DNA of 64,000 bases, taken from assembly GCF_001574435.1 (NCBI RefSeq), contig NZ_LOCN01000007.1, positions 597,186 through 661,185 on the forward strand, written 5' to 3'. Source of the DNA: Moritella sp. JT01 (GTDB lineage Bacteria > Pseudomonadota > Gammaproteobacteria > Enterobacterales > Moritellaceae). Under the pieces are notes generated by a model, which saw only the letters and a list, made by a program, of their open reading frames with translations, had not been told where the DNA came from and made no database searches. Below are positions 54,274 through 63,812 of the stretch, one piece after another (the stretch's first letter is position 1; each line of letters begins with the position of its first letter). Both the position numbers and the translations under genes were made by a program.

Positions 54274-55155
54274 ATGCTTAACTTACAAAGGATGAAGATC
54301 TTCACTGCAGTGGTCGAAGCCGGAAGTTTTACTGCAGCGGCAGAGGTGTTGGATCAGAGCAAGGCTGTCGTTAGCTTCAATGTCAAACAACTAGAAGCTG
54401 AACTGGGCGTTTCTTTATTGAGGCGTAGTACGCGAAAAATTTCACTCACAGAACCCGGTAAACATTTCTATCAAAATAGCCTGCGCTTATTAGCGGATGC
54501 AGAGCACATTTTGAACGATGTACGTCACGATCATCATGGTTTAAGTGGTGTGCTACGTGTTACAAGTACTCCTGAGTATGGTGCACACAAAGTTGTACCA
54601 GCGCTGGCTGCATTCGCAAAAAAACACCCTAAATTACATATTAATTACATTTCATCATCCAAGCATGCTGATTTAATTGCCGAATATTTTGACATCGCTA
54701 TTCGCTTGGGTGAATTGGCCGATTCAAATTATCACGCGGCATATATTGATAATTTTGCTATTTTTCCTGTCAGCTCTCCAAATTATCTCGCAACGAATAA
54801 CATAAATACGTTATCTGACTTAGCGCAAGCTAATTGGATCACTAACAGTCGCTTAAAATCGCCACTGAGTTGGCAAGTAACAACACCACAAAAAGAAACT
54901 GTATTACTCAATGTCAAAAGTCCTTCAACCATCACTGCTGATAGCGCTAGCGCACTGTTAGCCTTTACATTAAATGGGACGGGCATCGCACTAATACCCG
55001 AATGGCTTGTACATCCAGCATTAGAGCAAGGCCAACTCATTCATTTACTCCCTGAGTATATTTTTCCATTACAGAATATTTATGCAATCTATCCTAATAC
55101 TCGTTACGTTCCTGAAAAAGTGAGAGCTTTTATTGATTTTTTACGAGAGTGGTAG
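54274..55155 (+). CDS. LysR-family transcriptional regulator
   Basis: The product is 293 residues from the ATG at 54274, chosen because GAGAGG precedes it and the helix-turn-helix then starts in the usual place. The HTH (FTAVVEAGSFTAAAEVLDQSKAVVSFNVKQLEAEL; core: GSFTAAAEVLDQSKAVVS) is followed by RRSTRKISLTEPG and an effector domain. It belongs to the same CrgA-like subgroup as the regulator at 2 kb. It diverges from the MFS/SnoaL operon and probably controls it. Confidence 0.9.
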   Translation: MLNLQRMKIFTAVVEAGSFTAAAEVLDQSKAVVSFNVKQLEAELGVSLLRRSTRKISLTEPGKHFYQNSLRLLADAEHILNDVRHDHHGLSGVLRVTSTPEYGAHKVVPALAAFAKKHPKLHINYISSSKHADLIAEYFDIAIRLGELADSNYHAAYIDNFAIFPVSSPNYLATNNINTLSDLAQANWITNSRLKSPLSWQVTTPQKETVLLNVKSPSTITADSASALLAFTLNGTGIALIPEWLVHPALEQGQLIHLLPEYIFPLQNIYAIYPNTRYVPEKVRAFIDFLREW

Positions 55156-55272
55156 GTACCAAAGTATGCTATTGACCATGGGACGGGATATCTAGATAAC
55201 AGGTAAGGCCCGCGAAGGGATAACATTGGGGTATTTATCGTCGACAGTATTTGATCAACAAATATTAAGCTT

Positions 55273-55306
55273 TATCCCTTATCATGAAAGGACTGATTAA
55301 GGGATA
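55273..55306. terminator. Hairpin between convergent LysR and Sel1 genes
   Basis: A perfect 9-bp stem (TATCCCTTA at 55273-55281 with 55298-55306) has a 16-nt loop. It lies between the two converging stops. The T content downstream is low, so the terminator call is weak. Confidence 0.35.
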
Positions 55307-55346
55307 TTTAGAAAATATCAGTCATTTAAATCGGCGTAAGCAGAGG

Positions 55347-56024
55347 CTAGACTGATTTCTTAAACCAATTACTAATAAAAGCAAAACGCGTTTTCTTACG
55401 TTGCGCTAATTTTTCTAAAACAGCTTCATCGATCCATTGTTCCGACATTTTACGTGCGTTATCAAGCGATTTACGATCCATTTTACCTTCGATCATTTTT
55501 AGCACTTTTTTCACGTCTTTGCTGTTTTCACCATTTAATTCTGCAGCATAAAGCCACGCATAACCTAAACCATAATGTTGCTGAATACCTTCGGCATAAA
55601 CATACATCATGCCCAATTGTACTTGCGCTGCTAAATGTCGCTTGCGTCCCGCTTCTGCATATAATTTAAATGCTTGTTTTTTATCTGAATCAGTGCCTAA
55701 ACCATTAAAAAACATGGCCGCGAGATTATACTCTGCTGCTGACATTTCGTATTTAATCACTTCGGCAGAAAAAGCAGTTGGATTACTGGTAAACGAACGC
55801 ACTGCGATACTGTACCAGTAAAAAGCATCTTCATAAGTACCTCGCGCATAAAACATATCCGCAGCAGCCAGCTGAGAGAAAGGACTGCCTTGTTCGGCTT
55901 CCGAAACGATTTGTAAACGAGGATCTCGCGGTTCTCGCGGTTCTACTCGCGCGTTTTCAATATTGTCTGACATGCTTGTACTTACCAATAAAAACAAAAA
56001 GCCAGCAACAGCCGACTTATACAT
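55347..56024 (-). CDS. Sel1-like repeat (TPR-type) exported protein
   Basis: The product is 225 residues with a signal peptide (residues 1-18, FLFLLVSTSMS). Sel1-type repeats of about 36 residues follow: PFSQLAAADMFYARGTYEDAFYWY, EYNLAAMFFNGLGTDSDKKQAFKLYAEAG and HLAAQVQLGMMYVYAEGIQQHYGLGYAWLYAAEL (core motifs AAMFFNGLG and LGMMYVYAEG). A basic C-terminal tail follows. Such proteins mediate protein contacts, usually in the periplasm. Partner unknown. It diverges from queC. Confidence 0.85.
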   Translation of the reverse strand: MYKSAVAGFLFLLVSTSMSDNIENARVEPREPRDPRLQIVSEAEQGSPFSQLAAADMFYARGTYEDAFYWYSIAVRSFTSNPTAFSAEVIKYEMSAAEYNLAAMFFNGLGTDSDKKQAFKLYAEAGRKRHLAAQVQLGMMYVYAEGIQQHYGLGYAWLYAAELNGENSKDVKKVLKMIEGKMDRKSLDNARKMSEQWIDEAVLEKLAQRKKTRFAFISNWFKKSV

Positions 56025-56195
56025 AAAATTGAATACTGTATATAAATATCACTATATTTTTATACAGCAGTTATCACATTCTACCGAAACAAAATCCTCC
56101 TGCATAGGTGCTATTACGCCGTTTTTTTTTAACCACTGGCAGGTAATTGTTTAAGCGATTTTAACAACCGATTTAACCTTGTTTGAATATACCTG

Positions 56196-56204
56196 TGCTA
56201 TTAT
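56196..56204 (+). promoter_or_regulatory. Extended -10 promoter candidate for queC
   Basis: TGCTATTAT (TGn plus TATTAT) lies 31 bases before the queC start codon, with TTGTTT/TTGAAT upstream at short spacing. No preQ1-type aptamer is seen between it and the AAAGGAC ribosome binding site. Confidence 0.4.
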
Positions 56205-56234
56205 CGCCTCATTAAAATAGATAAAGGACAAAAA

Positions 56235-56963
56235 ATGTCACAGCAGACAGCAAACAAAGCGGTATTAGTATTCAGTGGTGGTCAGGATAGTACTACCTGT
56301 TTAGTTGATGCCTTACAACGTTATGATAGCGTCGATTGTATTACCTTTGATTATGGTCAACGCCATAGCCAAGAGATCGAGGTAGCGAAAAAAACAGCGG
56401 CTTATTTCGGTGTGAAAAATCATAAAATCATCAATGTTGATCTGCTTAGTGAATTGGCAATTAGCTCTCTGACTAGTGACGATATCGCTGTTTCTCACGA
56501 GTTAATGGACAATGGTTTACCGAATTCGTTCGTACCGGGCCGTAATATTTTATTCATGACACTGGCGAGCATTTACGCTTACCAAGTCGGTGCTAACACA
56601 GTGATTACCGGTGTATGTGAAACTGACTTTTCTGGCTACCCTGATTGCCGAGATGAGTTTATCAAGTCAATTAATCAAGCTTGTAACCTAGGTATGGCTA
56701 AAGACTTTAAATTTGAGACGCCATTAATGTGGTTGAACAAAGCAGAAACATGGGCGCTTGCAGACTTGCATAATGAACTTGATTTCGTGACTCACCAATC
56801 ACTGACGTGTTATAACGGTGTTGTGGGTAAAGGTTGTGGCGACTGCCCAGCCTGTCTATTACGTAATAATGGTTTAAATGATTATCTCACCAATAAAACT
56901 GTGCACATTACGGCACTAAAAGGCAAGTTACCACGTTTAGCGGGTATTCAAGCCACGTCATAA
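56235..56963 (+). CDS. queC: 7-cyano-7-deazaguanine synthase QueC
   Basis: The product is 242 residues. The ATP-pyrophosphatase loop [10 protein letters not shown] is at residues 14-23, the central [19 protein letters not shown] near 98, and [18 protein letters not shown] near 125. Four zinc-binding cysteines are at 192, 201, 204 and 207 (CYNG...[11 protein letters not shown]). QueC converts 7-carboxy-7-deazaguanine to preQ0 in queuosine synthesis, in the cytoplasm. AAAGGAC precedes the ATG. No other que gene is in the window. Confidence 0.96.
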   Translation: MSQQTANKAVLVFSGGQDSTTCLVDALQRYDSVDCITFDYGQRHSQEIEVAKKTAAYFGVKNHKIINVDLLSELAISSLTSDDIAVSHELMDNGLPNSFVPGRNILFMTLASIYAYQVGANTVITGVCETDFSGYPDCRDEFIKSINQACNLGMAKDFKFETPLMWLNKAETWALADLHNELDFVTHQSLTCYNGVVGKGCGDCPACLLRNNGLNDYLTNKTVHITALKGKLPRLAGIQATS

Positions 56964-56986
56964 TAGCGCTTAATAAGTAAGCCAGA

Positions 56987-57025
56987 ACTCAATTGTATGT
57001 TCCATTTCAGCACATACAATTGAGT
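56987..57025. terminator. Long perfect hairpin between convergent queC and permease genes
   Basis: A 14-bp perfect inverted repeat (56987-57000 with 57012-57025) has an 11-nt loop. It sits between the stops of queC and the permease. Neither side has a T-run, so it is either a Rho-assisted or processing hairpin shared by both transcripts, or another kind of element. Confidence 0.5.
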
Positions 57026-57072
57026 CCCTCTCCACGAAACTAAAAACGCTTTATCTTATAATTACGTAGCCT

Positions 57073-58335
57073 CTACAAAAAGACGCTAAATAGAAGCGCA
57101 GAGATTGCAATCAACCCCATGATGGTAACGAAAATATTACTTAAGGCACCACGGTATTTAGCCAATGCTTCAACTTTAGATACCGCGTACATAGGCATCA
57201 CAAACAAGATCATCGCAATAACCGGTCCCGAAAATATTTCCATCATATTTAAAATACTTGGGTTCATTACTGACACAATCCAGATACTGATAAACAGTAT
57301 AAAAATAGTCAGCTTGTTAGTCGCTGCAGGCGTCATGTTTACTTGTTTACGTATCAAACCATTTAAGCCTTCACGAGCGCCTAAGAAATGCCCAAAAAAT
57401 GAAGATGTAATGGCAATGAAAGCAATTAACGGACCTAAAGAAGCAATTAACGCATTATCTTTCACATTTGCAAGATACGATAAAACAGATATATTTTGTA
57501 CTTTAGCTTCCAACAACTGCGCAGGTGTTAGGCTAAACACACAGGAGAAAACAAAAAATACGACGAACGAAATAAGCATGATTGAGGTACGTTTAAGGAT
57601 CTGTTCTGATTTTTCCCCAGCTTGTTTACCATAATGGCGCTTTTGTGCCGTGGAAAAGCTAGAGATAGCTGCGGCATGACTAAACGCAAATACAGTGACT
57701 GGTACGGCTAACCATAATGTACGCGAGAATTCACCCATATCCGTTGCCATTGATATGTCAGGCACTTGCCAATCTTGGATCATGTAAATTGACAGTCCAG
57801 CAAGAATAAGCACCAATGGATAAACGATGATCCCAAACGCTTTGAGTACTAACTTCTCTCCCCCCATCATCACGCTCACCATGCCAGCAACCAATATACC
57901 GGATAACAACACACGTGAAGGAGATGCTAAACCAAGCTGATTAACGATAAAGCTATCGACTGTATTGGTTAACCCTACACCATAAATTAGTAAGATAGGA
58001 TAAATAGATAAAAAATACAGAATAGAGATAATACGACCCGCATTGTGACCAAAATGTTCTTCAACAACATCGGTAAAATCAGCTTCGGGATTCTTCGATG
58101 ACAGTACAAATCGAGATAAGCCCCTATGCGCGAAAAAAGTCATCGGGCCCGCAAGCAATGCCATTATGATAAGCGGCCAGAATCCACCAGCACCTATATT
58201 GATAGGTAAAAACAATATGCCAGCCCCTACAGCAGTACCAAATAAACTAATTGTCCACTTGGTATCATGTGCACTCCAACTGCTAGCATCTAAATCGATT
58301 TGAGAATGAGATTGACTATTCTTAATATTTAACAC
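57073..58335 (-). CDS. HAAAP-family amino-acid permease (SdaC/YhaO-like)
   Basis: The product is 420 residues with about eleven hydrophobic segments. The first helix has TAVGAGILFLPINIGAGGFWPL, followed by HRGLSRFVLSS; later segments carry FAFSHAAAISSFSTAQKRHYG and SSFFGHFLGAREGLNGLI. These are marks of the hydroxy/aromatic amino-acid permease family, close to serine and threonine importers. It is an inner-membrane proton- or sodium-coupled importer. The exact substrate (serine, threonine or an aromatic acid) is not decidable. It converges on queC. Confidence 0.88.
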   Translation of the reverse strand: MLNIKNSQSHSQIDLDASSWSAHDTKWTISLFGTAVGAGILFLPINIGAGGFWPLIIMALLAGPMTFFAHRGLSRFVLSSKNPEADFTDVVEEHFGHNAGRIISILYFLSIYPILLIYGVGLTNTVDSFIVNQLGLASPSRVLLSGILVAGMVSVMMGGEKLVLKAFGIIVYPLVLILAGLSIYMIQDWQVPDISMATDMGEFSRTLWLAVPVTVFAFSHAAAISSFSTAQKRHYGKQAGEKSEQILKRTSIMLISFVVFFVFSCVFSLTPAQLLEAKVQNISVLSYLANVKDNALIASLGPLIAFIAITSSFFGHFLGAREGLNGLIRKQVNMTPAATNKLTIFILFISIWIVSVMNPSILNMMEIFSGPVIAMILFVMPMYAVSKVEALAKYRGALSNIFVTIMGLIAISALLFSVFL

Positions 58336-58634
58336 GCATTAATCCTTGATATATCGAAAGCAGTTTATTTACCCAAGTTATAACTAGAATACAGATAACT
58401 AAACTACTTAAACCTTGAAAATCAGTGGTATGGACAATACATAGGCTTCATACCGATGTAAAGTATTGTTAACCATAATACAACATAGGTCACACCAAAT
58501 TTACATATTTATGGGTATAAACACACATAAGGATATCCCATGAGCAAGTGGCGCGCTTTTCTATCACGCGCAACATTTGGGGAAAATGGTTCAGGTATCG
58601 ATCATGGCGGGGCTACAGATAACACAATAGACTT

Positions 58635-60332
58635 TTATGCAGGGCTATTCTCATTTTCCATAATCAAATTATTTGCCTGTTCTCGTAATAGGAATTTTTG
58701 GACTTTACCTGTCGATGTTTTTGGTAACTCACCAAATACAATGGTTTTTGGTGTTTTAAAATGCGCCATATTATCACGACAAAAGAGTATGATTTCTTGC
58801 GATGTGATATCAACATCTGGCATTGGGGTAATAAAAGCACAAGGTGTTTCACCCCACTTCTCATCTTTTTTTGCCACAACTGCGACATCTTGTATTTTTG
58901 GATGGCGATAAAGAATATCTTCAACTTCAATACTCGAAATGTTTTCGCCGCCAGAAATAATTACATCTTTAGATCGATCTTTAATCTCGACATAACCATC
59001 TTCGTGCCATACAGCTAAATCACCCGAGTGGAACCAATCTCCAGCAAAAGCCGCTTGTGTTGTCGCTGGGTTTTTCAGGTAACCTTTCATTACCAAATTA
59101 CCTCGCATAAAAATTTCGCCTATTGCTTTGCCATCCTTTACTACTGGCTCTAGCGTAATGGGATCGGCGACCATTAGTTCATCAAGCAAAGGTGAACGAA
59201 CACCTTGGCGCGCTTTTAAACGCGCTTGTTGTTCACTGGTTTTATCATTCCATTCATCGTGCCATGCACAAACAACAGAAGGTCCATACGTTTCTGTTAG
59301 TCCATAAACATGGGTCACTTTAAAACCTGATGCCTCCATGCCCTCAATCACAGACGCAGGTGGTGGCGCACCTGCGGTCATCACTTTTACTTCGTGTTCA
59401 ATACCCGTTTTAAGTGATTTGTCCGCGCCATTAAGCATGTTTAATACAATTGGAGCACCACAAAAATGTGTCACTGTTTCAGCTCTAATTAAATCATAAA
59501 TAGCATCTGCGCGTACATGGCGGACACTGATACTCACGCCTGCAGTGGCAGCAATCGCCCATGGAAAACACCAACCATTACAATGAAACATGGGTAGCGT
59601 CCATAAATACACAGGATGAGCACCCATTTCCCACGATAAAATATTACTGACCGCATTTAAATATGCACCGCGATAATGATAAACAACCCCTTTTGGATCA
59701 CCTGTTGTGCCCGAGGTATAATTAAGTGAAATAGCATCCCATTCATCATCAGGTCTTACCCAAGTAAAGTCATCATCGCCTTCCGCTAAGAATTGCTCAT
59801 AAGTTAAGTCACCGATAAATTCACCGCCATCAAAAGCAGGATCATCAATATCAATCACCAAAGGTTTATGAACCAACTTATTTATTGCTTGCTGGACAAC
59901 AGTGCTGAACTCACGGTCAGTGATCAACACCTTGGTTTCCGCATGTGTAAGAATAAATGCTATTGATTCAGCGTCTAAACGTGTGTTAATCGAGTTCAAT
60001 ACCGCACCTGACATAGGTACAGAAAAATGTGCTTCAAAGTGCTCATTAATGTTCGGAGCGATGATCGACACGGTATCCCCTTTACCGAACCCGCGTTTGC
60101 TCAACGCGCTGGCAAAATGACAACAGCGTTGGTATACATCTGACCAAGTATGACGAATGTCACCATTCACCGTCGCAGTATGGTTGGGATAAACAAATGC
60201 AGAACGTTCTAAAAAAGAAATGGGGGTTAATGCTGCATAATTCGCATGGGTCATAGGTAGGTTTTGTTCGAAAATATTATTTGATTGCATATTCCGTTGC
60301 AGTTGATTACGCGTAACTTCAGATGTTGACAT
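58635..60332 (-). CDS. Acyl-CoA ligase (medium/short-chain or methylthiopropionate type)
   Basis: The product is 565 residues, a full ANL-superfamily acyl-CoA synthetase. It has the P-loop LNYTSGTTGDPKGVV near 190, the A8-type HSGDLAVWHEDGYVEIKDRSKDVIISGGENISSIEVE region (core: GGENISSIEVE), and the C-terminal lysine in KTSTGKVQK. YGLTETYGP supplies the adenylate motif. It activates a carboxylic acid to its CoA thioester; the sequence type is shared by DmdB-like and branched fatty-acid ligases. An AGAAGGAA site precedes the ATG. It is divergent from the AraC gene, its likely regulator. Confidence 0.9.
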   Translation of the reverse strand: MSTSEVTRNQLQRNMQSNNIFEQNLPMTHANYAALTPISFLERSAFVYPNHTATVNGDIRHTWSDVYQRCCHFASALSKRGFGKGDTVSIIAPNINEHFEAHFSVPMSGAVLNSINTRLDAESIAFILTHAETKVLITDREFSTVVQQAINKLVHKPLVIDIDDPAFDGGEFIGDLTYEQFLAEGDDDFTWVRPDDEWDAISLNYTSGTTGDPKGVVYHYRGAYLNAVSNILSWEMGAHPVYLWTLPMFHCNGWCFPWAIAATAGVSISVRHVRADAIYDLIRAETVTHFCGAPIVLNMLNGADKSLKTGIEHEVKVMTAGAPPPASVIEGMEASGFKVTHVYGLTETYGPSVVCAWHDEWNDKTSEQQARLKARQGVRSPLLDELMVADPITLEPVVKDGKAIGEIFMRGNLVMKGYLKNPATTQAAFAGDWFHSGDLAVWHEDGYVEIKDRSKDVIISGGENISSIEVEDILYRHPKIQDVAVVAKKDEKWGETPCAFITPMPDVDITSQEIILFCRDNMAHFKTPKTIVFGELPKTSTGKVQKFLLREQANNLIMENENSPA

Positions 60333-60362
60333 AAATAGCGTTCCTTCTATTATTTATGATGA

Positions 60363-60381
60363 GGCTGTAATACCTACAGCC
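60363..60381. promoter_or_regulatory. Dyad between acyl-CoA ligase and AraC genes
   Basis: GGCTGTA (60363-60369) and TACAGCC (60375-60381) form a perfect 7-bp inverted repeat with a 5-base spacer, 30 bases before the ligase ATG in the divergent promoter region. It could be an operator for the ligase. Evidence is symmetry and position only. Confidence 0.35.
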
Positions 60382-60598
60382 CCTTAATAAGGACCATGAC
60401 AGCAAAACGAGACAGTTGCACAACAATTACAACGCAATTTTAAAGCAAAGGTTATATCTGTGATATTCAACGTTTAAACACAGATTAATCTTGGTCTATA
60501 CAAAAATAATATTTATGCAATTATTTACTATCACCGCCAACACCGCGCTGTTAATATGCAGATTAAGGTGATGTAGGTTGGTGGAATAGGTAAACACG

Positions 60599-61426
60599 AT
60601 GGGACAAGAAAAAATTGAATACTGGCATAACCCTGTATTACCCAATATAGAACTAAGCTCAGCGAATGTTGAAAATTTTTCTTTCGAACCGCACATTCAT
60701 CTTGATTATCACATTGGGATTGTAACCAGTGGTTGCCAGCAATATCTGCATAAGGGTACACAATATCACCTTGCACCTGGTTTTCTATCTACGCTAAACC
60801 CAGACGAAGCACACAATGGCGAGAACATTACGCTTGGTGGTTATCAATCACATGTAATGGCATTACCCGTTGATTATGTTAACGAGATTAGCCGAGAAAT
60901 GAATCAGGCAGAAACCTTTTTTAATGCGCCACTTATAAACAATCCGACGCTATCGCATGCCTTCTTACATCTACATAAACTCTTAACCACAGAGCAAGAT
61001 GTTTCTGTACAGCTACACATAGAAGCAACTATGATGGCGTTCATCACAGAATTGTTTATCCACAATGGTGGAATTCCGACACAGCAGCACGTATCAATCA
61101 AACAGCTATCAGCGCAGCAGCTCGATTATATTAAAGCGCTATTCCACGATGAACCCGGACAGTCATTTCAGTTAGATGAGTTAGCACTGCAACTTGATTT
61201 AAGTAAATTTCAATTCCTACGTCAGTTTAAACAATCGATGGGAATAACACCGCATGCATATTTAAAAAGAGTACGATTAGAGTATGCGAAAAAGGCGTTA
61301 ATGAAAGGCGGTAATGTGTCAGATGTTGCTTATCAGGTTGGTTTTTTCGATCAAAGCCATTTTAATAAAGCGTTCAAGAATGCCTACCTTATTACCCCAT
61401 CCCACTTTCAACGTCGTGTACTTTAG
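60599..61426 (+). CDS. AraC-family transcriptional regulator
   Basis: The product is 275 residues. The N-terminal cupin sensor (FEPHIHLDYHIGIVTSGCQQY, LAPGFLSTLNPDEAHNGEN) is followed by a C-terminal double HTH (about 175-272; DELALQLDLSKFQFLRQFKQSMGITPHAYLKRVR and QVGFFDQSHFNKAFKNAYLITPSHFQ in pieces). It has the same overall design as the regulator at 6.5 kb. It diverges from the acyl-CoA ligase and lies 0.7 kb before a LysE exporter on the same strand, so either could be its target. Confidence 0.9.
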   Translation: MGQEKIEYWHNPVLPNIELSSANVENFSFEPHIHLDYHIGIVTSGCQQYLHKGTQYHLAPGFLSTLNPDEAHNGENITLGGYQSHVMALPVDYVNEISREMNQAETFFNAPLINNPTLSHAFLHLHKLLTTEQDVSVQLHIEATMMAFITELFIHNGGIPTQQHVSIKQLSAQQLDYIKALFHDEPGQSFQLDELALQLDLSKFQFLRQFKQSMGITPHAYLKRVRLEYAKKALMKGGNVSDVAYQVGFFDQSHFNKAFKNAYLITPSHFQRRVL

Positions 61427-61564
61427 TTATTTAAGACACAAGCTGTGTTCTAGGATAAGCTGAAAGAACAACCACATTACCGATGTTGCCGACTTCCAGA
61501 TAGCCGAATATGTAACGGCTTACAGCACAGACTGATTTAAGTACGTTTCTATTTCTGCTACGTG

Positions 61565-61909
61565 TTATTTAACTGCACGAGTACCGCTCTCACATTTTTC
61601 AGTGTTCACAAATTTATTCCAACATAAGAAAGTAATCAATGAGATAAATATGACCGCTGAAGACAGCACAATATAACCAAAAAAGTATGTTGACCATTCT
61701 CTCTTAATATCAATCCAGCCTAGCCAATCATTAATTAACATGAGAGGTATAGATAATAAGCCAAAAATAATAAAAGAATATTGAAGCATTAATTGTCGAC
61801 GGTCTTCACGAGAGGGTTCATTTTCACTGTCATGATTGCATCCCTCACAAATATTTGTGTTGGTCTCTAATTCCTCTTTGCATAATTTACATCTTGTCGT
61901 ATTAGTCAT
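61565..61909 (-). CDS. Small zinc-ribbon membrane protein
   Basis: The product is 114 residues. Two CxxC knuckles (CKLC and CEGC, residues 7-23) form a treble or ribbon-type zinc site at the N-terminus. Two hydrophobic segments follow (SFIIFGLLSIPLMLIN and FFGYIVLSSAVIFISLITFLC). The orientation is probably N-terminus in the cytoplasm. Function unknown. It is inserted on the opposite strand between the AraC regulator and the LysE exporter. Confidence 0.7.
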   Translation of the reverse strand: MTNTTRCKLCKEELETNTNICEGCNHDSENEPSREDRRQLMLQYSFIIFGLLSIPLMLINDWLGWIDIKREWSTYFFGYIVLSSAVIFISLITFLCWNKFVNTEKCESGTRAVK

Positions 61910-62149
61910 TACTGATATCCATTATTTTCCCTAACAGATACTAATGGTAATGAGATTCATTATCATTAGATACGATATTGATTAATTAACTTGATCATTA
62001 TCACAAATAGACATAACTAATTTAGATGTATTAACAGGCTGTTATTATGTTGATTAATCAAGACTGGTATCTACTCTGCAATTTTTTCCTATAATCCACC
62101 TCATTTAAACAGCAATATAGCGGCAGAATTTACATTTAAGGATTGCTCT

Positions 62150-62821
62150 ATGAACATCGAACTGTTGTTATCACTCGCTATTATTCACGCTGTCGGATTA
62201 GCTAGCCCAGGTCCAGACGTTGCTTTAGTAGTCAAACTAGCTAGCCAGGAATCAAGAAGAACTGCCATTGCCTCTGCTGTCGGTATTTCTATTGCGATTT
62301 TAATTCATACTACTTTAGGTGTAACAGGGGTGAGTCTGATAATTAAAAGTTCAGAATCCTTGTATATAATAGTACAAATAATCGGAGCAACTTATTTAGG
62401 ATGGATGGGATTCTGTGCATTAAAAGATGCGTCAAAGCATTGGAAAACGAGTGTCTCGATTGACAATAATCAGCTAAAATTAAACCAATTGACACCCAAA
62501 CAAGGTTTTATGCAAGGCTTGTGGACTAATTTACTAAACCCAAAAGCGATGGTGTTTTTCATTGTTTTATTCTCGGCAATGATAACCCCAGATGTTAACC
62601 TAATGACTAAATTGTCAGCTACGATTATCATTCTGGTATTATCATTAATATGGTTTGTATTTATCGCATTGATGCTATCGAAACCAGTTATTCAACAACG
62701 TATGAAAAAAGCAGCACCAGCAATCAGCTTATTTACCGGAATATTATTCACCGTGATATCCAGTGCCATAATATATAACGTGCTTAAAGGTGCTATGGTA
62801 CTTAGTGAAAGTGCTATTTAG
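62150..62821 (+). CDS. LysE/RhtB-family amino-acid exporter
   Basis: The product is 223 residues. The signature LASPGPDVALVVKLA is at residues about 17-32, followed by AVGISIAILIHTTLGVTGVSLII and WTNLLNPKAMVFFIVLFSAMI. About six hydrophobic segments are present. It exports an amino acid or related compound; the substrate is unknown. AAGGATT lies just before the ATG. Its stop overlaps the convergent GNAT gene by 8 bases. It lies downstream of an AraC gene, repeating the AraC-LysE association at 6.5-8.0 kb. Confidence 0.88.
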   Translation: MNIELLLSLAIIHAVGLASPGPDVALVVKLASQESRRTAIASAVGISIAILIHTTLGVTGVSLIIKSSESLYIIVQIIGATYLGWMGFCALKDASKHWKTSVSIDNNQLKLNQLTPKQGFMQGLWTNLLNPKAMVFFIVLFSAMITPDVNLMTKLSATIIILVLSLIWFVFIALMLSKPVIQQRMKKAAPAISLFTGILFTVISSAIIYNVLKGAMVLSESAI

Positions 62822-63323
62822 AGTGAAGCTTAGAATGGGCTTGTATCGTTAATACCATCAATTTAGCGCCTTGACCGTAACTTGGACATACCGAGATATG
62901 CTCAAGGCTACTAAAACCATATAGGTGCCAAAATGACGCCGAGTCTTGTACCGCAGTTAATAATAGTCGCTGACAGCCAAAATTTTGCATTGCGATGATA
63001 AAATGGAGAATAAGTTGCCTGGCAATGCCTAAACCTCTCGCATCACCAGAAATAGCCAGATCATGTAAATATACTTCGCTATAGCTAGTATCAATCACAA
63101 CAGCCTCACCTAGCTTCGGCGCTTGTTCCCCCGACCATGGATGTGCCAATAAATACCCTAATACGCGAGAATCTCTGTTAGTGAACACAAAACAGCTCGT
63201 GGGAGAGGCAGTCCATTTACTTTTTAATACAGTTAGATCTTCATGTAAATGACTTGCATAGGCATCTGACTGAATTTGCATAATTGCATCCCAATCAGTT
63301 TCTTTAATCGTTCTAATCGACAT
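62814..63323 (-). CDS. GNAT acetyltransferase
   Basis: The product is 169 residues. It starts IRTIKETDWDAIMQIQSDAY; the acetyl-CoA binding motif is LHDLAISGDARGLGIARQLI, and LLTAVQDSASFWHLYGF lies near the end. It acetylates an amine substrate that cannot be named. An AGGAAAAG site precedes the ATG. It lies 30 bases after another GNAT gene in the same orientation, probably in one transcript. Confidence 0.88.
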   Translation of the reverse strand: MSIRTIKETDWDAIMQIQSDAYASHLHEDLTVLKSKWTASPTSCFVFTNRDSRVLGYLLAHPWSGEQAPKLGEAVVIDTSYSEVYLHDLAISGDARGLGIARQLILHFIIAMQNFGCQRLLLTAVQDSASFWHLYGFSSLEHISVCPSYGQGAKLMVLTIQAHSKLHSK

Positions 63324-63353
63324 CTGCTTTTCCTAAACAAGTATTTAAAATCA

Positions 63354-63812
63354 TTAACCGAGTTCTTTAGTCATATATAAACTGTACGGATCTTCACGAT
63401 AATCAGCGAAAGGGGCACATTCATTAAAACCAAAATCTCGATATAATTTTTGAGCGGGTATAAACGAATCAGGTGTACCCGTTTCTAAGCTAACAGTAGT
63501 AATACCTTGATTTTTTGCTGTCGCCAAAATATGGGTTAATAATTGTCGAGCAACGCCTTGTCGAAGATAAGAGCGATCTGTGCGCATTGATTTTATCTCC
63601 GCATGACCCGCTGCAATGACTTTCATCGCGCCACAGCCAGCAAGATCACCATCTATCCACGCACTCCAAAAGGTCACTTCTGGCGCTTTTAGTCCAGTTA
63701 AATCTAACGCGTGTACACTTTCAGCAGGGGTATGCTCCAACATATCTTCATGATGTTCTTGTAATAAAAGGGCAACTTCTTTACCTTTTAAATCATCTAT
63801 ACGAATTTCCAT
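63354..63812 (-). CDS. GNAT acetyltransferase
   Basis: The product is 152 residues. It has GKEVALLLQEHHEDMLEHTP near the start, AGCGAMKVIAAGHAEIKSM, the acetyl-CoA motif MRTDRSYLRQGVARQLLTHI and ETGTPDSFIPAQKLYRDFGF near the end. This is the pattern of the small PhnO/YsnE-like GNAT proteins. AAAGGATAG lies before the ATG. It is first of the two tandem GNAT genes; beyond it (63813-64000) I see only AT-rich promoter-like sequence. Confidence 0.88.
   Translation of the reverse strand: MEIRIDDLKGKEVALLLQEHHEDMLEHTPAESVHALDLTGLKAPEVTFWSAWIDGDLAGCGAMKVIAAGHAEIKSMRTDRSYLRQGVARQLLTHILATAKNQGITTVSLETGTPDSFIPAQKLYRDFGFNECAPFADYREDPYSLYMTKELG

Noticed and set aside
56155-56234. A preQ1 riboswitch in front of queC.
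   Set aside because: The leader after the predicted promoter is only about 25 bases and shows no C-rich stem and A-rich tail pseudoknot.
57119-57634. A 171-codon plus-strand frame opposite the amino-acid permease.
   Set aside because: The minus strand carries a complete membrane transporter with family motifs; the opposite frame is a shadow.
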